The notes below the pieces were generated by a model. The model saw nothing but the letters and a program-made list of their open reading frames with translations, was not told where the DNA came from and ran no database searches. Made by a program: the position numbers and the translations under genes. DNA of 64,000 nucleotides from Callosobruchus maculatus (taxonomy: Eukaryota > Arthropoda > Insecta > Coleoptera > Chrysomelidae): contig CATOUR010000085.1 of the NCBI GenBank assembly GCA_951848785.1, positions 3,102,501 through 3,166,500 on the forward strand. Direction: 5' to 3'. This document shows positions 52,850 through 62,600 of this stretch, one piece after another (the first letter of the stretch is position 1; every line of letters begins with the position of its first letter).

Positions 52850-53620
52850 TAAGTAAAATCCTTTACCATTGACTGCTTTGCGCATTGGCTCTAAAGCGAG
52901 ATTATGACGTTTCTGCTCGGCCAGTTGAGCTTGCGAAGCTTTAGACTCGTTGACAGCTTTTGCGACTACAGCAGCACCGCCTCCCAAGGCCCCAATAGCA
53001 CCAAGGAGAGGGAGGAGCAAGGGGAGAAAGCCTCCTTTCTTAGGCACAGGAATAAGTCGTTGTGAACGTCGCCTACGCTGTTTCGCGTGCAAGCCCTGAC
53101 CGTGTTTTCTTTTACCCTGTTTTCGAGGTTTTCGCGATCCGCGACGTCTCAAACCAAAACCTAATTTTTTCTTTGCCTTCATTGTACTAGCCACTTCAAG
53201 TGCTGCGACTCGTTCACCCAAGGATGTGTCGGAATCGACAACCCGGTTCCAGGCTTGTTGACGCAAGACCCCGTCCGCGTAGCTGCGATCACTGTTGTTG
53301 TGAGCCTGAGAGTAAGCAATATCGTGCTGTTTGCAATACTCGTCTAAAGGGTTTATTCCAACGTCACCACGTGATAGCCTTGTTTGCAATTTCGTAAATG
53401 GACCGCAATAGTTATAAAATGGTAGGTGTACCTCAAAAGGAAATTTGTCGAGTAGCTTAGCGAACAGGCCAGATCCTCTCGCTGCGTATCTTGATGGAAT
53501 ACTGTTACGCGTCAGGTTATGCACAAGCGTTATATAATTATGTCTAGCGCACCCACTGGCAATCTTTAAAAATAGTGACTTCGAGCTATAGCGCACAGTC
53601 TTATATATAAAGGAACACAA
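52832..53620 (-). CDS. Polinton B PLA2-domain protein, tail replaced by a MITE
   Basis: The minus-strand frame encodes a secreted-PLA2-like domain (about residues 58-130, counting from TTG 53620): NYCGPFTKL for the calcium loop, RGDVGINPLDEYCKQHDIAY with the His99-Asp100 catalytic dyad. Parvovirus VP1 and adintovirus PLA2 domains have this layout and act in endosome escape. A very basic region follows (RRRGSRKPRKQGKRK), then a Gly/Leu/Ala-rich hydrophobic segment (FLPLLLPLLGAIGALGGG) and a conserved tail like that of adenovirus core-type proteins. No ATG precedes the PLA2 domain in this frame, so the start is unknown (splicing or decay). The calcium loop has Phe where Gly is usual, and the last six codons are MITE sequence. 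Confidence 0.8.
   Translation of the reverse strand: MCSFIYKTVRYSSKSLFLKIASGCARHNYITLVHNLTRNSIPSRYAARGSGLFAKLLDKFPFEVHLPFYNYCGPFTKLQTRLSRGDVGINPLDEYCKQHDIAYSQAHNNSDRSYADGVLRQQAWNRVVDSDTSLGERVAALEVASTMKAKKKLGFGLRRRGSRKPRKQGKRKHGQGLHAKQRRRRSQRLIPVPKKGGFLPLLLPLLGAIGALGGGAAVVAKAVNESKASQAQLAEQKRHNLALEPMRKAVNGKGFYLHPYAP
53602..53613. promoter_or_regulatory. TATA-like element between divergent PLA2 and ATPase genes
   Basis: TATATATAAAGG lies 7 bases before the ATPase ATG, at the divergence point of the two strands. The distance is too short for the listed ATPase start if it is a TATA box, so it may serve the minus strand or a start further in. Confidence 0.35.
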
Positions 53621-54309
53621 TGAAGATCAAAGCAACAGGTCCAAAACTACCAGTTGTTAATTATGACAAGCCCGCTCAGGAAGCCTCATTTCGGAAACAT
53701 GGCTCGTTATTTGGAGGCGAATCGAAGAGAGCATTGATTGTAAGAGCGAGTGGATCCGGCAAAACAAATATCATGATCAGTCTCATAATGCACCCGAATG
53801 GACTGCACTTTTCCAACGTCTATATTTATTGTAAATCGCCATACCAACCTAAATACCAATATCTGCGCAAAGTGTTGGACCCTCTAAAGGAAATCGGATA
53901 TCTCGAGTATACGGACGATAAGAACATCGTGGCTCCGGACAGAATCAAACCCAACTCCATCATAATCTTCGACGACGTCGCTGCATGCCCTCAAGATATT
54001 ATTCGTCAGTACTTTAGTTTTGGCAGACATCGTAATACGGATTGCTTCTATTTGTGTCAAACATATACCGCCATCCCAAAGCATCTTCTGCGTGATAATG
54101 CAACACTGCTCATCGTGTTACCGCAGGACGTCTTAAATTTAAAGCACATATATGAAGACCATTGCAGCATGCATATGACATTTCAGGAATTCAAAGGGAT
54201 GTGCGGTTTGTGCTGGCGAGACCCTTATGACTTCTTGGTCATTTATAAAGATTCTCCCAAAAACGGTGGCCGATATCGACAAGGATTTGATAAATATATC
54301 TATTTCTAA
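53620..54309 (+). CDS. atp: Polinton B packaging ATPase (FtsK/HerA, A32-like)
   Basis: Intact 229-aa frame from ATG 53620. P-loop RASGSGKTN at residues 42-50, Walker B SIIIFDDVA with Asp118-Asp119, sensor-like CFYLCQTYTAIPKHLLRDNA, and C-terminal MCGLCWRDPYDFLVIY. The N-terminal FRKHGSLFGG is typical of Polinton/adintovirus ATPases, which pump DNA into the capsid. The first Walker A residue is Arg where Gly (GPSGSGKT) is usual, the one odd feature. It is divergently arranged to the PLA2 gene and followed by the coiled-coil gene after 69 bases. Confidence 0.92.
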   Translation: MKIKATGPKLPVVNYDKPAQEASFRKHGSLFGGESKRALIVRASGSGKTNIMISLIMHPNGLHFSNVYIYCKSPYQPKYQYLRKVLDPLKEIGYLEYTDDKNIVAPDRIKPNSIIIFDDVAACPQDIIRQYFSFGRHRNTDCFYLCQTYTAIPKHLLRDNATLLIVLPQDVLNLKHIYEDHCSMHMTFQEFKGMCGLCWRDPYDFLVIYKDSPKNGGRYRQGFDKYIYF

Positions 54310-54378
54310 AATGATGTTATAAAAATACATCCCATCAGGATACCTGAAGAGTGTAGTTCTAACTCTGACTGTGAAAAG

Positions 54379-55509
54379 ATGGATACAAAGTTAGCCAACG
54401 AACTGGTGAAAACACGGAAAGCTGTGCAGCAAAAATATAAAGCACTAAAATCTGAACTTGCAGAAACTGAGAGTCAATGGCAGAAACAAATGCAGCCCAT
54501 TTCTGAACCATTGCAGAAGCTTTTAGACAAAGTAGAGCCACTTAAAATGGAAGCACCTCTCAAAGTAGAAGGCTTGAAGTCCGAATCTGCATCATCTACA
54601 CCTAAGAAGGGAATGCCGCATGGGGATTTGGACTACCGTTTTCAACCCTATTTACCTTATACTGGATTGAGTTTTTTGGAAGACACCTACTCCAATATAC
54701 CGCAGCTTTCAAATGTTGCAGACATGTCCACTTTGGAGGAAGAAGTACAAGTACCTTCAGTAGTAGAGCATGAGAATAAAACGTTAGAGGATTCTATTGC
54801 TGCGAGTCGCGAGAGCTTACGTCATTTAATTGATACTCCTGCTTATAATGAATATCTAGAGTTTCACACTTTGCCAAGAAAATATGTCGATGAATCGATT
54901 CGAGGGAATGAAGAAGAGTTTGACCGGTATTATGGATTATCGCATGATTTAACAACTGACGCGTTTACACTGGGCAAAACAGTAGTACGTATTGAAGGTC
55001 CAGATGTAGTTCTTCATAACGTGCGATACCCAGGCACAGTAGGACTGTATGAGCTCTTATTTAAAAAGAATCAAGTTGGGTACTCACAAGTCGATTTAGA
55101 TCATTATATGGATATGTTGAAACGAACTAATGCATATCGACGAAATTTTGACTCAAATTTACAAATACAAGGAACACAGTCTGTAAAATATAAACAAGTA
55201 ATTAAACCGTATTTGTTAAAACACAAGATTCTCAAACATCCCGCATCCATCGCAAGCACGTCAGTTTCCTTCGAAAAGCCCTCGAAGCCAAAAACACGTC
55301 TACGCCGCACACAGTCATTCAAACATACAGGCCTTGGAATGATGCAACTAACTAACCAACCCATCGAATATGTTTACTTTGATAATCCAAACGACCTCGC
55401 TGATCGATTGAGATTACTTACAGCATCTCACGAGGTTGGTAATAACAGTCACAACAATGAAATTCAATCAATTATTCATCAGTTAAAGGAAGGCCGTTTT
55501 ATAAAGTGA
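54379..55509 (+). CDS. Polinton B coiled-coil protein, 376 aa
   Basis: Intact frame from ATG 54379. Residues 1-60 form a charged coiled coil (VKTRKAVQQKYKALKSELAE), followed by a Pro/Ser/Glu-rich linker, then a folded domain (YDVDES-type EEFDRYYGLSHD, TLGKTVVRIEGPDVVLHNV, RYPGTVGLYELLFKK, YMDMLKRTNAYRRNFD, VKYKQVIKPYL) and a basic tail ending in IEYVYFDNPNDLADRLRLLT. Polinton A has a clear homologue at 42288-43199 in the same position relative to int. The family is Polinton-specific; its role is unknown to me. It lies between ATPase and integrase on one strand. Confidence 0.85.
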   Translation: MDTKLANELVKTRKAVQQKYKALKSELAETESQWQKQMQPISEPLQKLLDKVEPLKMEAPLKVEGLKSESASSTPKKGMPHGDLDYRFQPYLPYTGLSFLEDTYSNIPQLSNVADMSTLEEEVQVPSVVEHENKTLEDSIAASRESLRHLIDTPAYNEYLEFHTLPRKYVDESIRGNEEEFDRYYGLSHDLTTDAFTLGKTVVRIEGPDVVLHNVRYPGTVGLYELLFKKNQVGYSQVDLDHYMDMLKRTNAYRRNFDSNLQIQGTQSVKYKQVIKPYLLKHKILKHPASIASTSVSFEKPSKPKTRLRRTQSFKHTGLGMMQLTNQPIEYVYFDNPNDLADRLRLLTASHEVGNNSHNNEIQSIIHQLKEGRFIK

Positions 55510-56313
55510 AAGAGCTTTCCTGTTCTTAGTCAATCTACGTAAGTTTATCAGCACACATCTCCGTTGACAATTTTGGTAGTCGTCACAACCTTCCAACACA
55601 TCTCTGGAAAATCAGTGGATCGATTCTGTAACTTTCGCTATAGTAACGAAAGCAGGCGAAGACGAAGCTAATCAATTACGAAAACGATTTTTGACGACAT
55701 TCCATAACTAAAGTTTAACGCTTCGTTATGCTTTCGGCATGGAGCTCGATGACTCACGAGCAATCACGAGTTGGCTTAAATATCTCTGGATGAGACCCTG
55801 CAAAATCCAGCAATGCCGACCATTGCGAAGGATTAGTTTTTTCTCTTCGATTCATTGCTTCTTAATTAAGTACACAAATAAATTTAAGCAAATTGTCACT
55901 TTGACATACAGCAATAATAACGTCAAAGCTTGACAAACGAGATCCTAAATCTTCCGCTATCGCTATCGCTTATACCGTTCGTCTGAGTTCGTTATGTCCG
56001 AGTCGGAACGAAGACATTTATGGAATACCGAAACGAGCGAAAGCGTTGAAGAATGTCGCTATCGCTTCGCTATCGCTTCGCTTAGAGTTATAGAATTCCC
56101 CCACAGTTGCCTCAACAACACAGAGCTGATAAATCTATATAATAAAAAATGGGTTAGACTTCTATACCTGTCCGGTGTCAGACATTCTAGAAAAGATTCG
56201 GGGCGCACATATGGTGACTACAGGTGCATAAGTGTCCCATACTGTGCAAACTAACGAACACAAAGCTCTGTTTATTGGAATATTAATTTTTTACCCACTA
56301 AGTAACGATCTAG
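55510..56313. other. gene-poor stretch with CGCTATCGCT repeats
   Basis: 804 bp between the coiled-coil gene and the integrase. Short repeats CGCTATCGCT and TTCGCTATCGCTTCG occur at about 55965-55975 and 56062-56092, and GCTATAGTAACGAAAGC at 55638. Small open frames (55739, 55994) look like chance. It may hold the integrase promoter or remnants of an insertion. Confidence 0.45.
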
Positions 56314-57243
56314 ATGAGTGCAATCAAAAAACAGGTGGTCAATGAAATACATAAGCCTGCAAGGAAGAACTGTCAGAGACGTAGAGTAATCATCAGAGGA
56401 TTGAGAGATTTGGTACAAGCGGATCTGGTGGAAATGTTGCCGTATGCGAAAGACAATAAAGGTTATCGTTATATTCTCGCTAATTAATACCTTTAGTAAA
56501 TGTGCATGGGCGCAGTGAAACAAAAAACTGGTAAAGCTGTAGCGGAGGCTATGAAAACCATTTTATCACAGATGAAGTATCTACCGAAACATATTCAAGC
56601 GGATTTGGGAAAAGAATTTTATAATAAAGAATTTCAATCGCTCATGAAACAGAACAACATTAACCATTATAGCACTTATTCAAACTTAAAAGCAAGTATT
56701 GTTGAAAGGCTGAATCATACACTGAAAACTCGTATGTGGCGACAATTTAGCTTACAAGGATCGTATAAATGGCTACCTGTACTTCAAAAAGTTGTGCAAG
56801 AGTATAACAACACAAAGCACCGAACAATAAGAATGAAGCCAAAAGATGTGAACATGCGAAATGCGAAGCAGGTATTACTTCACGCATACAGTCAGGTAAA
56901 AACGATTGATCCCAAGAGAGCAAAGTTTAAGGTTGGTGAAAAAGTTAGAATCAGCAAGTATCGGCACGCATTCTCCAAAGGATATACTCCCAACTGGTCC
57001 AATGAAATTTTCACAATTAGAAAAGCGCAGTATACAAACCCGAGCACTTACCTATTAGAAGATCAGAATGGGGAAGATATCCTGGGGGGTTTTTACATAC
57101 AAGAGTTACAAAAAGTGAAACATCCTGATGTGTATCTAGTGGAAAAAGTCTTGAGACGTAAAGGGACGAAAGTGTACGTAAAGTTTTTGGGTTTAAATAA
57201 AAATCATAATACTTGGATTAACAAGTCAGACTTATATGAATAA
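56314..57243 (+). pseudogene. int: Polinton B integrase with chromodomain, two small frameshifts
   Basis: ATG at 56314 opens a frame with EIHKPARKNCQRRRVIIRGL and the first catalytic Asp in VQADLVEML, ending at TAA 56485. The following 25 bases need two frame changes before the long frame (from 56500) continues: second Asp in HIQADLGKEF, catalytic Glu in KASIVERLNHTLK, GSYKWLPVLQKVVQEYNNTK, an SH3-like KFKVGEKVRISKYRHAFSKG, and a C-terminal chromodomain VYLVEKVLRRKGTKVYVKFL with NTWINKSDLY. DDE residues are all present. The tandem shifts near 56485-56510 are either real damage or an assembly error. The N-terminal zinc finger is missing or upstream. Confidence 0.88.
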
Positions 57244-57337
57244 ACTATGAAGTAGTCTAATAAATTAAACAACAATTGTTAAACAGCAATCATTTATTAT
57301 TAATTTTACTTCATCATGCCAAACTTATTTGAGTTAG

Positions 57338-58006
57338 TTATTTGCGATGGGGTGAGCTCGTTGCATTGTAGTGCGAAAACGTTGCAGTCTTTTTGAAGTC
57401 TGGGAGATCAGGATGCAGATAGGTCAACTCCATCATGGATCGCACATTCTCAGATCTAGGTATGTCTGCCACGTGACGAGCAACAAAATCCCGAACGTCG
57501 AGCGGTGTAGATTGCACATCAGTCAACAGTCTATTAAAGTACGTCGCAAACTCTTGCCCTTTGAGCGTGTTGATGGTATAAGCGATCAAACGGTTCAATT
57601 CAAATATTTTCAATACACTTTCCACTCCCAAATAAACGATATTCCTCCAACGATCTTCTAATTTGATTGTGCGAATATCTTGAAACTTGTCAAACGTGAT
57701 CGTGAACGTGTCATGTGTAATTGGTTGAAACTCCTCCACACAATGAAAATAATTGATTATTACTCCCTCGTACTCCAATAGTTCACTCCACTCGATTTCA
57801 TTAAACAATACACAATCATTTTTACGACCTTTTATAATAATTCTAGGTTGAAAATTCCACTCGTATGCTAGCCCAATGCTAATGAATTTAGATTTAGATG
57901 GATTCAATGGATAACACCTTTCATTTATAGTGATGAATGACATTGTAGACTGCTTCTGACACGTTGCACTAGCCTCACTGACTGCACTAGACTGTTTAGT
58001 AAACAT
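57338..58006 (-). CDS. Polinton B hypothetical protein, 222 aa
   Basis: Intact minus-strand frame from ATG 58006 (an ATG at 57944, MSFITINERCY, may be the real start). The body is a mixed alpha/beta soluble protein (PSKSKFISIGLAYEWNFQPR, CVLFNEIEWSELLEYEGVII, FTITFDKFQDIRTIKLEDRW, YLGVESVLKIFELNRLIAYT) with a polar tail. No motif is recognised. It converges on int with a 95-bp gap and lies on the polB strand. Length and composition make it a genuine gene of unknown role. Confidence 0.7.
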   Translation of the reverse strand: MFTKQSSAVSEASATCQKQSTMSFITINERCYPLNPSKSKFISIGLAYEWNFQPRIIIKGRKNDCVLFNEIEWSELLEYEGVIINYFHCVEEFQPITHDTFTITFDKFQDIRTIKLEDRWRNIVYLGVESVLKIFELNRLIAYTINTLKGQEFATYFNRLLTDVQSTPLDVRDFVARHVADIPRSENVRSMMELTYLHPDLPDFKKTATFSHYNATSSPHRK

Positions 58007-58194
58007 GTTGCACTGTTCGAAGGTTTGTTGTTTAAACTGGAGTGGATTTGAGCGCTTGTTACTTTATAGATTTCCCCAACCACCTCTCGACCTTGCAGAG
58101 CTGCGCAGGCGTCGAGATACAGAAATGAAACATCAACTCTATTCAAACTTTTAATCAGATAGTAGCAGATAGACAGTATAATGATGTAATACAT

Positions 58195-58841
58195 GAAATG
58201 GATTCATTCTTAAATATAAATACATTTTGTTGTCTTGGTACGCATCACATATTACAAATATGAAACTGCATTAGATTAAAATAATTCGTATTATAATCGA
58301 TTGCTACAAAATCGTTGGTACAGGCCACATTTGACACTTTTACTAAGTTATCATGCGAAGGTGATTACAAAAGCATTACTAAGGCTGAATGAAAAAACAA
58401 GTATTTTGTTCATACCATCAATATAACATTGGATTGAAAAATAAAGCATTTATTCATACAATAGTGTGATGCACAATCCATAGCGCACATCACGTTTAAA
58501 ACGTTTATTATGCACTTATGAGCTATTACAAATGTATCGCTAATATTGAATTGATAAATTAAATATTAATACTATGGATTGATATACAATCGATAGTATG
58601 TGCATCACATTTGACGCTTTTACTAATGAACGTATGGCATTAGGTTAAAAATTAAGCAGTTATTAATTAATCAGCTTATCTACATTTTGACATTGCGCAA
58701 GCAATAACAATTGAAATATTAAGAAATCATGTCTGAGTGATATCGCATAACATTGCGACATTTACTGAAAGCACAATAGGTAAAATGTAATTAATAGATA
58801 GTTTTAGTCAAACCTCACAGTCACAGCAAATTAAGATCAAG
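58195..58841. repeat. AT-rich gap with degenerate direct repeats
   Basis: No gene is seen. A block like CACATTTGACGCTTTTACTA recurs at about 58328-58347 and 58606-58625, with looser relatives at 58245 and 58487; ACAATCGATAGTATG and ACAATCCATAGCGCA are also related. The spacing is about 130-280 bp. It might be a decayed satellite or the replication/promoter region between two minus-strand genes. Confidence 0.4.
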
Positions 58842-59594
58842 TTATTTTCGAAAATTCTGGCGAAATCGGTGCCAAGTCTTTAGAGAATCAAGATAGTCCG
58901 CCAACCTCGTTGACGGCCACTTCATACCATCAGGACCTGTAGTCCATCCTAAAGGGGACGTATCTGTGCAACCTTTCTCAATGTTTTTACGTAGCCACTG
59001 TAATACTGACTTATGATTCTGGTTTGTTTGAGGATCAAAAACGAATGCGATACACATCTCTGCGACAACGTTACAGAAAATTTCAAGGAGTGGCACGTCA
59101 GCCAAATAGGCGATCTTGCAGATGGTTTCGTCAACGTTCTAAAGGGTAGTACGATAATTTCGTTCAATGTTGGTAACGGGAAAAATATGATCTGAATCTT
59201 CACACCACTTTCCACTCAACAAGGTGCAAATATAGTACTGCTCATACACTGACGGTGGACACGACATCTGGCTAAACATCTTATGCAGCCCATTTAAACT
59301 GATGTTTGAGCATTGCGTGCTGAGCAATACCGATACAATGTCTTTAATCACTTCATCGAGATGACGTTTTCGCACTAATACCGTCTTTATTACCTCGGGC
59401 TCACATGCATTAGATTCAGCAATCCAACGAAATATGTCATCTGGTACCACAGCTTCCTCTAACAACATCGCAAATAAGTCGATGTCGTCATTCGTAGGCG
59501 TTTTCCGCACAATCGCTCGTAAGAAATCATTGATGACCGCCACTTGGGCACTACACAACTGTGAAAATAGTGAGTAATACATCTGTGCGTGCAT
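58842..59594 (-). pseudogene. Polinton B hypothetical protein with an internal TAG
   Basis: From ATG 59594 the frame runs 151 codons to a TAG at 59139-59141, then continues in the same frame for about 99 codons to 58842, giving about 250 residues in all. Helical segments: YYSLFSQLCSAQVAVINDFL, LFAMLLEEAVVPDDIFRWIA, VLVRKRHLDEVIKDIVSVLL, then after the stop IAYLADVPLLEIFCNVVAEM and WLRKNIEKGC. The composition does not change across the stop, so it is probably a recent nonsense mutation. I do not recognise the family. Neighbours are polB (upstream, same strand) and the 222-aa gene. Confidence 0.6.
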
Positions 59595-59686
59595 AGCGCG
59601 AAACTATGAATTATCCAGCACTGAGCAGAGCATAAATATCCTCTGCGTGACCTCTCCACCTCTACAGTGACCGCCTGAGAAACGTC

Positions 59687-62600
59687 TCAATTCGAGAGTG
59701 CACTGGTCTGAGCAACCAACGCTTCATTAAGCAAGCGCAGGAGCAAGTCCAGACGTTCTTCCTCGGGTGTTTCATAAAAGGCAATATCTTTATGTCCCCA
59801 GGCCAAAGTATCTGTAGACTCTAGTATGCGATATCGTTTGTCATCATGCATTGTTAATGCAACTTTTTTTATATAGTTTGTGTAAATGGTATGCGATACG
59901 GATTTAAATACATACATCATACAGTAAACGCTCTCTTGGTTGCCTTCTACAATGTTTTTGTAGTGCACTAAGTCCAGCTGATTCTTAATGCTGGCCTGAC
60001 TTACACCTTTTGCTTTTTTATCGACCACATCGACTGCATCAATGCAATACGCTTTTGCCCCTGTCCCGTAGAAAGCGGCTATCGCCTTCCCAGCATACTC
60101 ATCCTTCATGTTTCCTAACACTGACGGATTTTTCGGGATGTTATGACAATTTGGTTCGGTAAAATTGGATGTATTAAACAGAGATATATGTTCTTTCATA
60201 TCATCATAAAAATTTTGTGTTTTGACTAAAATGACCAGACTATCAGTGTCCGCGTACAAGATTTTACAATTTTCGCCATACGTAGGCTTTAAAAACTCGT
60301 ACACAAAGTCATACATCTGTAGTATCACTTTGGTGACATCTTGAATAAAAGATCGAAACGACTTGATCGTTCAAAATATCTTGCTTTATTGACCTCAGAA
60401 AACATAATTACATGAAAGGAAACCAATAATCAATTATTAGCAATCAGCAAAATGTGTTGAAATGCTATTTTATGCTTACCCTAATAAACAATCGTCGAAT
60501 AAACATCCGCTAATTGTTGTCGTTCAATTTTGAAATATAATAGCCTAAAATTAGAACGGATGTCGATATTAAAACAATTATGAGGAAATACTATCTAGTG
60601 CAATGAATCCCTACACATCACCGTTTTAGCAAGATCTAAAATACAAAAGCCTACATACGTTGGTCTACAGTAATGAATGAATGTTTTTGCCATCTGAATC
60701 GCTACCAGATTTTCATTGAAAATACGCAGCTCTTTGAATGTTGGTTTACTGATATAATTAGCAGCCCCCCTTTCGCGTTCATTTTTCTCAAAGGTTGTTG
60801 CTAACTTAATATCGACCCTATTTTCTACATTTTCAATCGATTTTCCGAAAATGCAGTTCACCATATTTTTATACAGATTATTTTCAAACTTGGTTTTAGC
60901 CTGATTTCGTAATTGAGTGTTGAGGTCAATGTATGGCTTGAGCCATGCAGCTTGCGCAAAACGAATTCCTTTATGTATCTGTTTCAAAATTAATCCGTGT
61001 CTAACACATTGCTGTAATGCGCGGTAATGTATCACATACTTGCGTTTATTATAAAGGTTTGGTATTAACTTCGATCCTTTCCCGCCCGGAGGTATTATCG
61101 TTTCAGGGCAAAACGGGATCATTAAAGAAGTCATGCAATGCTGTAGGCACATCCAGATCTACTTCAATCACATAACCAACAGGTGAAGTTTCTCGTACTC
61201 CCATGAAGCTATTTGAGAAACTCTCAATTTCGTCTAAAGTCATCCATGCAAAATCTCCCAGGGGTAAATACTGTGACATGCTAAAACCGTACAAATTCGT
61301 TTTATCTAAGTACATTATGAAGGAATTTGCTTTAGTTGGATCATAGGTAGATACGGATTATTAGCCTCAGCCTTGCGAGACATACACGTGCTCACTCCCC
61401 CACGGACGCTTTTCTTAAAAAAAATGAATCATATCGATATCAGACAGAATTTGCAATTGAACACCTGTTTTTTTTAACATAGCATCCCAAGATAAGCCGG
61501 GGGCTGTAAAGTAATGTGCTGGATCCAACCGGTATGTCTCGAGACATAATGTTCTGTAATTTTCAAAGACGTCTGCCAGCAGCAAGACATCGGCAGTTAA
61601 ATAAAGGTCAGAGTAATCACCTAACGTTTGACAAGAAAAAGATGTCCATACGTTGCACGCATGATTATAATTAATATCAGAGACGTGCTCGTCCCGAAGT
61701 TCGTCATAGAAACACTCCCTGGTGGGTAAACTGGTTTGACTTAACTTTGAATTTCTCAAAGTTAGTCAGATGGGAATAGGGGAACACTCCTTTTTGACAA
61801 ATAAGCTTAAACTGAGTGTCATCGGGAAAGGCCCTTCGCACTTCACGACACTGGGAAGGTTCCAACAATGCGGCCAAGGATTCCAGTTTAGTCGGTAGAA
61901 ACTGATAGGAATCGACGAATCGCATTTGTAATAATACATTTTTTACTCTAACTTCTGAATCTGTATATTGATCCACAGGTAGTAGCTTGCTAAAGGAAAT
62001 ATACTTTTCAAACGTCAGGGGGAGTACTGTTATATCATGCTTATCAGCTCCTAGCGAGGATACGAATAGATGGGAATCGTAAAGTTTGAGATTATGGAGG
62101 TAAATGGGAACGTACTTGGGAAGTTTGTGATTTAGATTGCAAATTGAATGTGCTGCTCCTCGATATTTGCCCGTGATATGACAGTGGTCTCGCACTTTAC
62201 GGTTCAACGGCTCAAACGGTTTATCACAGATATAACACACGGTAGCTGAGTCATATTGAGACACGTCTTGTTGAGACATGCTCATCGGTGTTACTGCTTT
62301 TAAATATTTCTTATACAGCTGACGCATATCATTTTGCAAACAATAAATAAATTCATCTGCAGCATTTTCTCCTCTATATTTGTAAAATTTGGATGCTGCA
62401 TCATCATGTGCTGCTTTTATGAGACATGCGAAAGAGCAAGGAATATGCTGATATTTTTTTATTGTGAACGACTCTTGATTGGAAGACTCTGACTGGTCAA
62501 GTGGCGAAAGTATACACTCAAAATCTGCATATAGGCAGAACGGCACTTTCAACTGCTTGTGATAGTTTTCAAATTTTAAGATATCATCTGGAACAGTGTT

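Noticed and set aside
55739..56254. Small plus-strand frames in the gap before Polinton B integrase
   Set aside because: Low-complexity and not protein-like; the second runs through CGCTATCGCT repeats.
57925..58194. Minus-strand 89-codon frame upstream of the 222-aa Polinton B gene
   Set aside because: It overlaps the N-terminus of the 57338-58006 gene in another frame, starts in AT-rich sequence and shows no domain.
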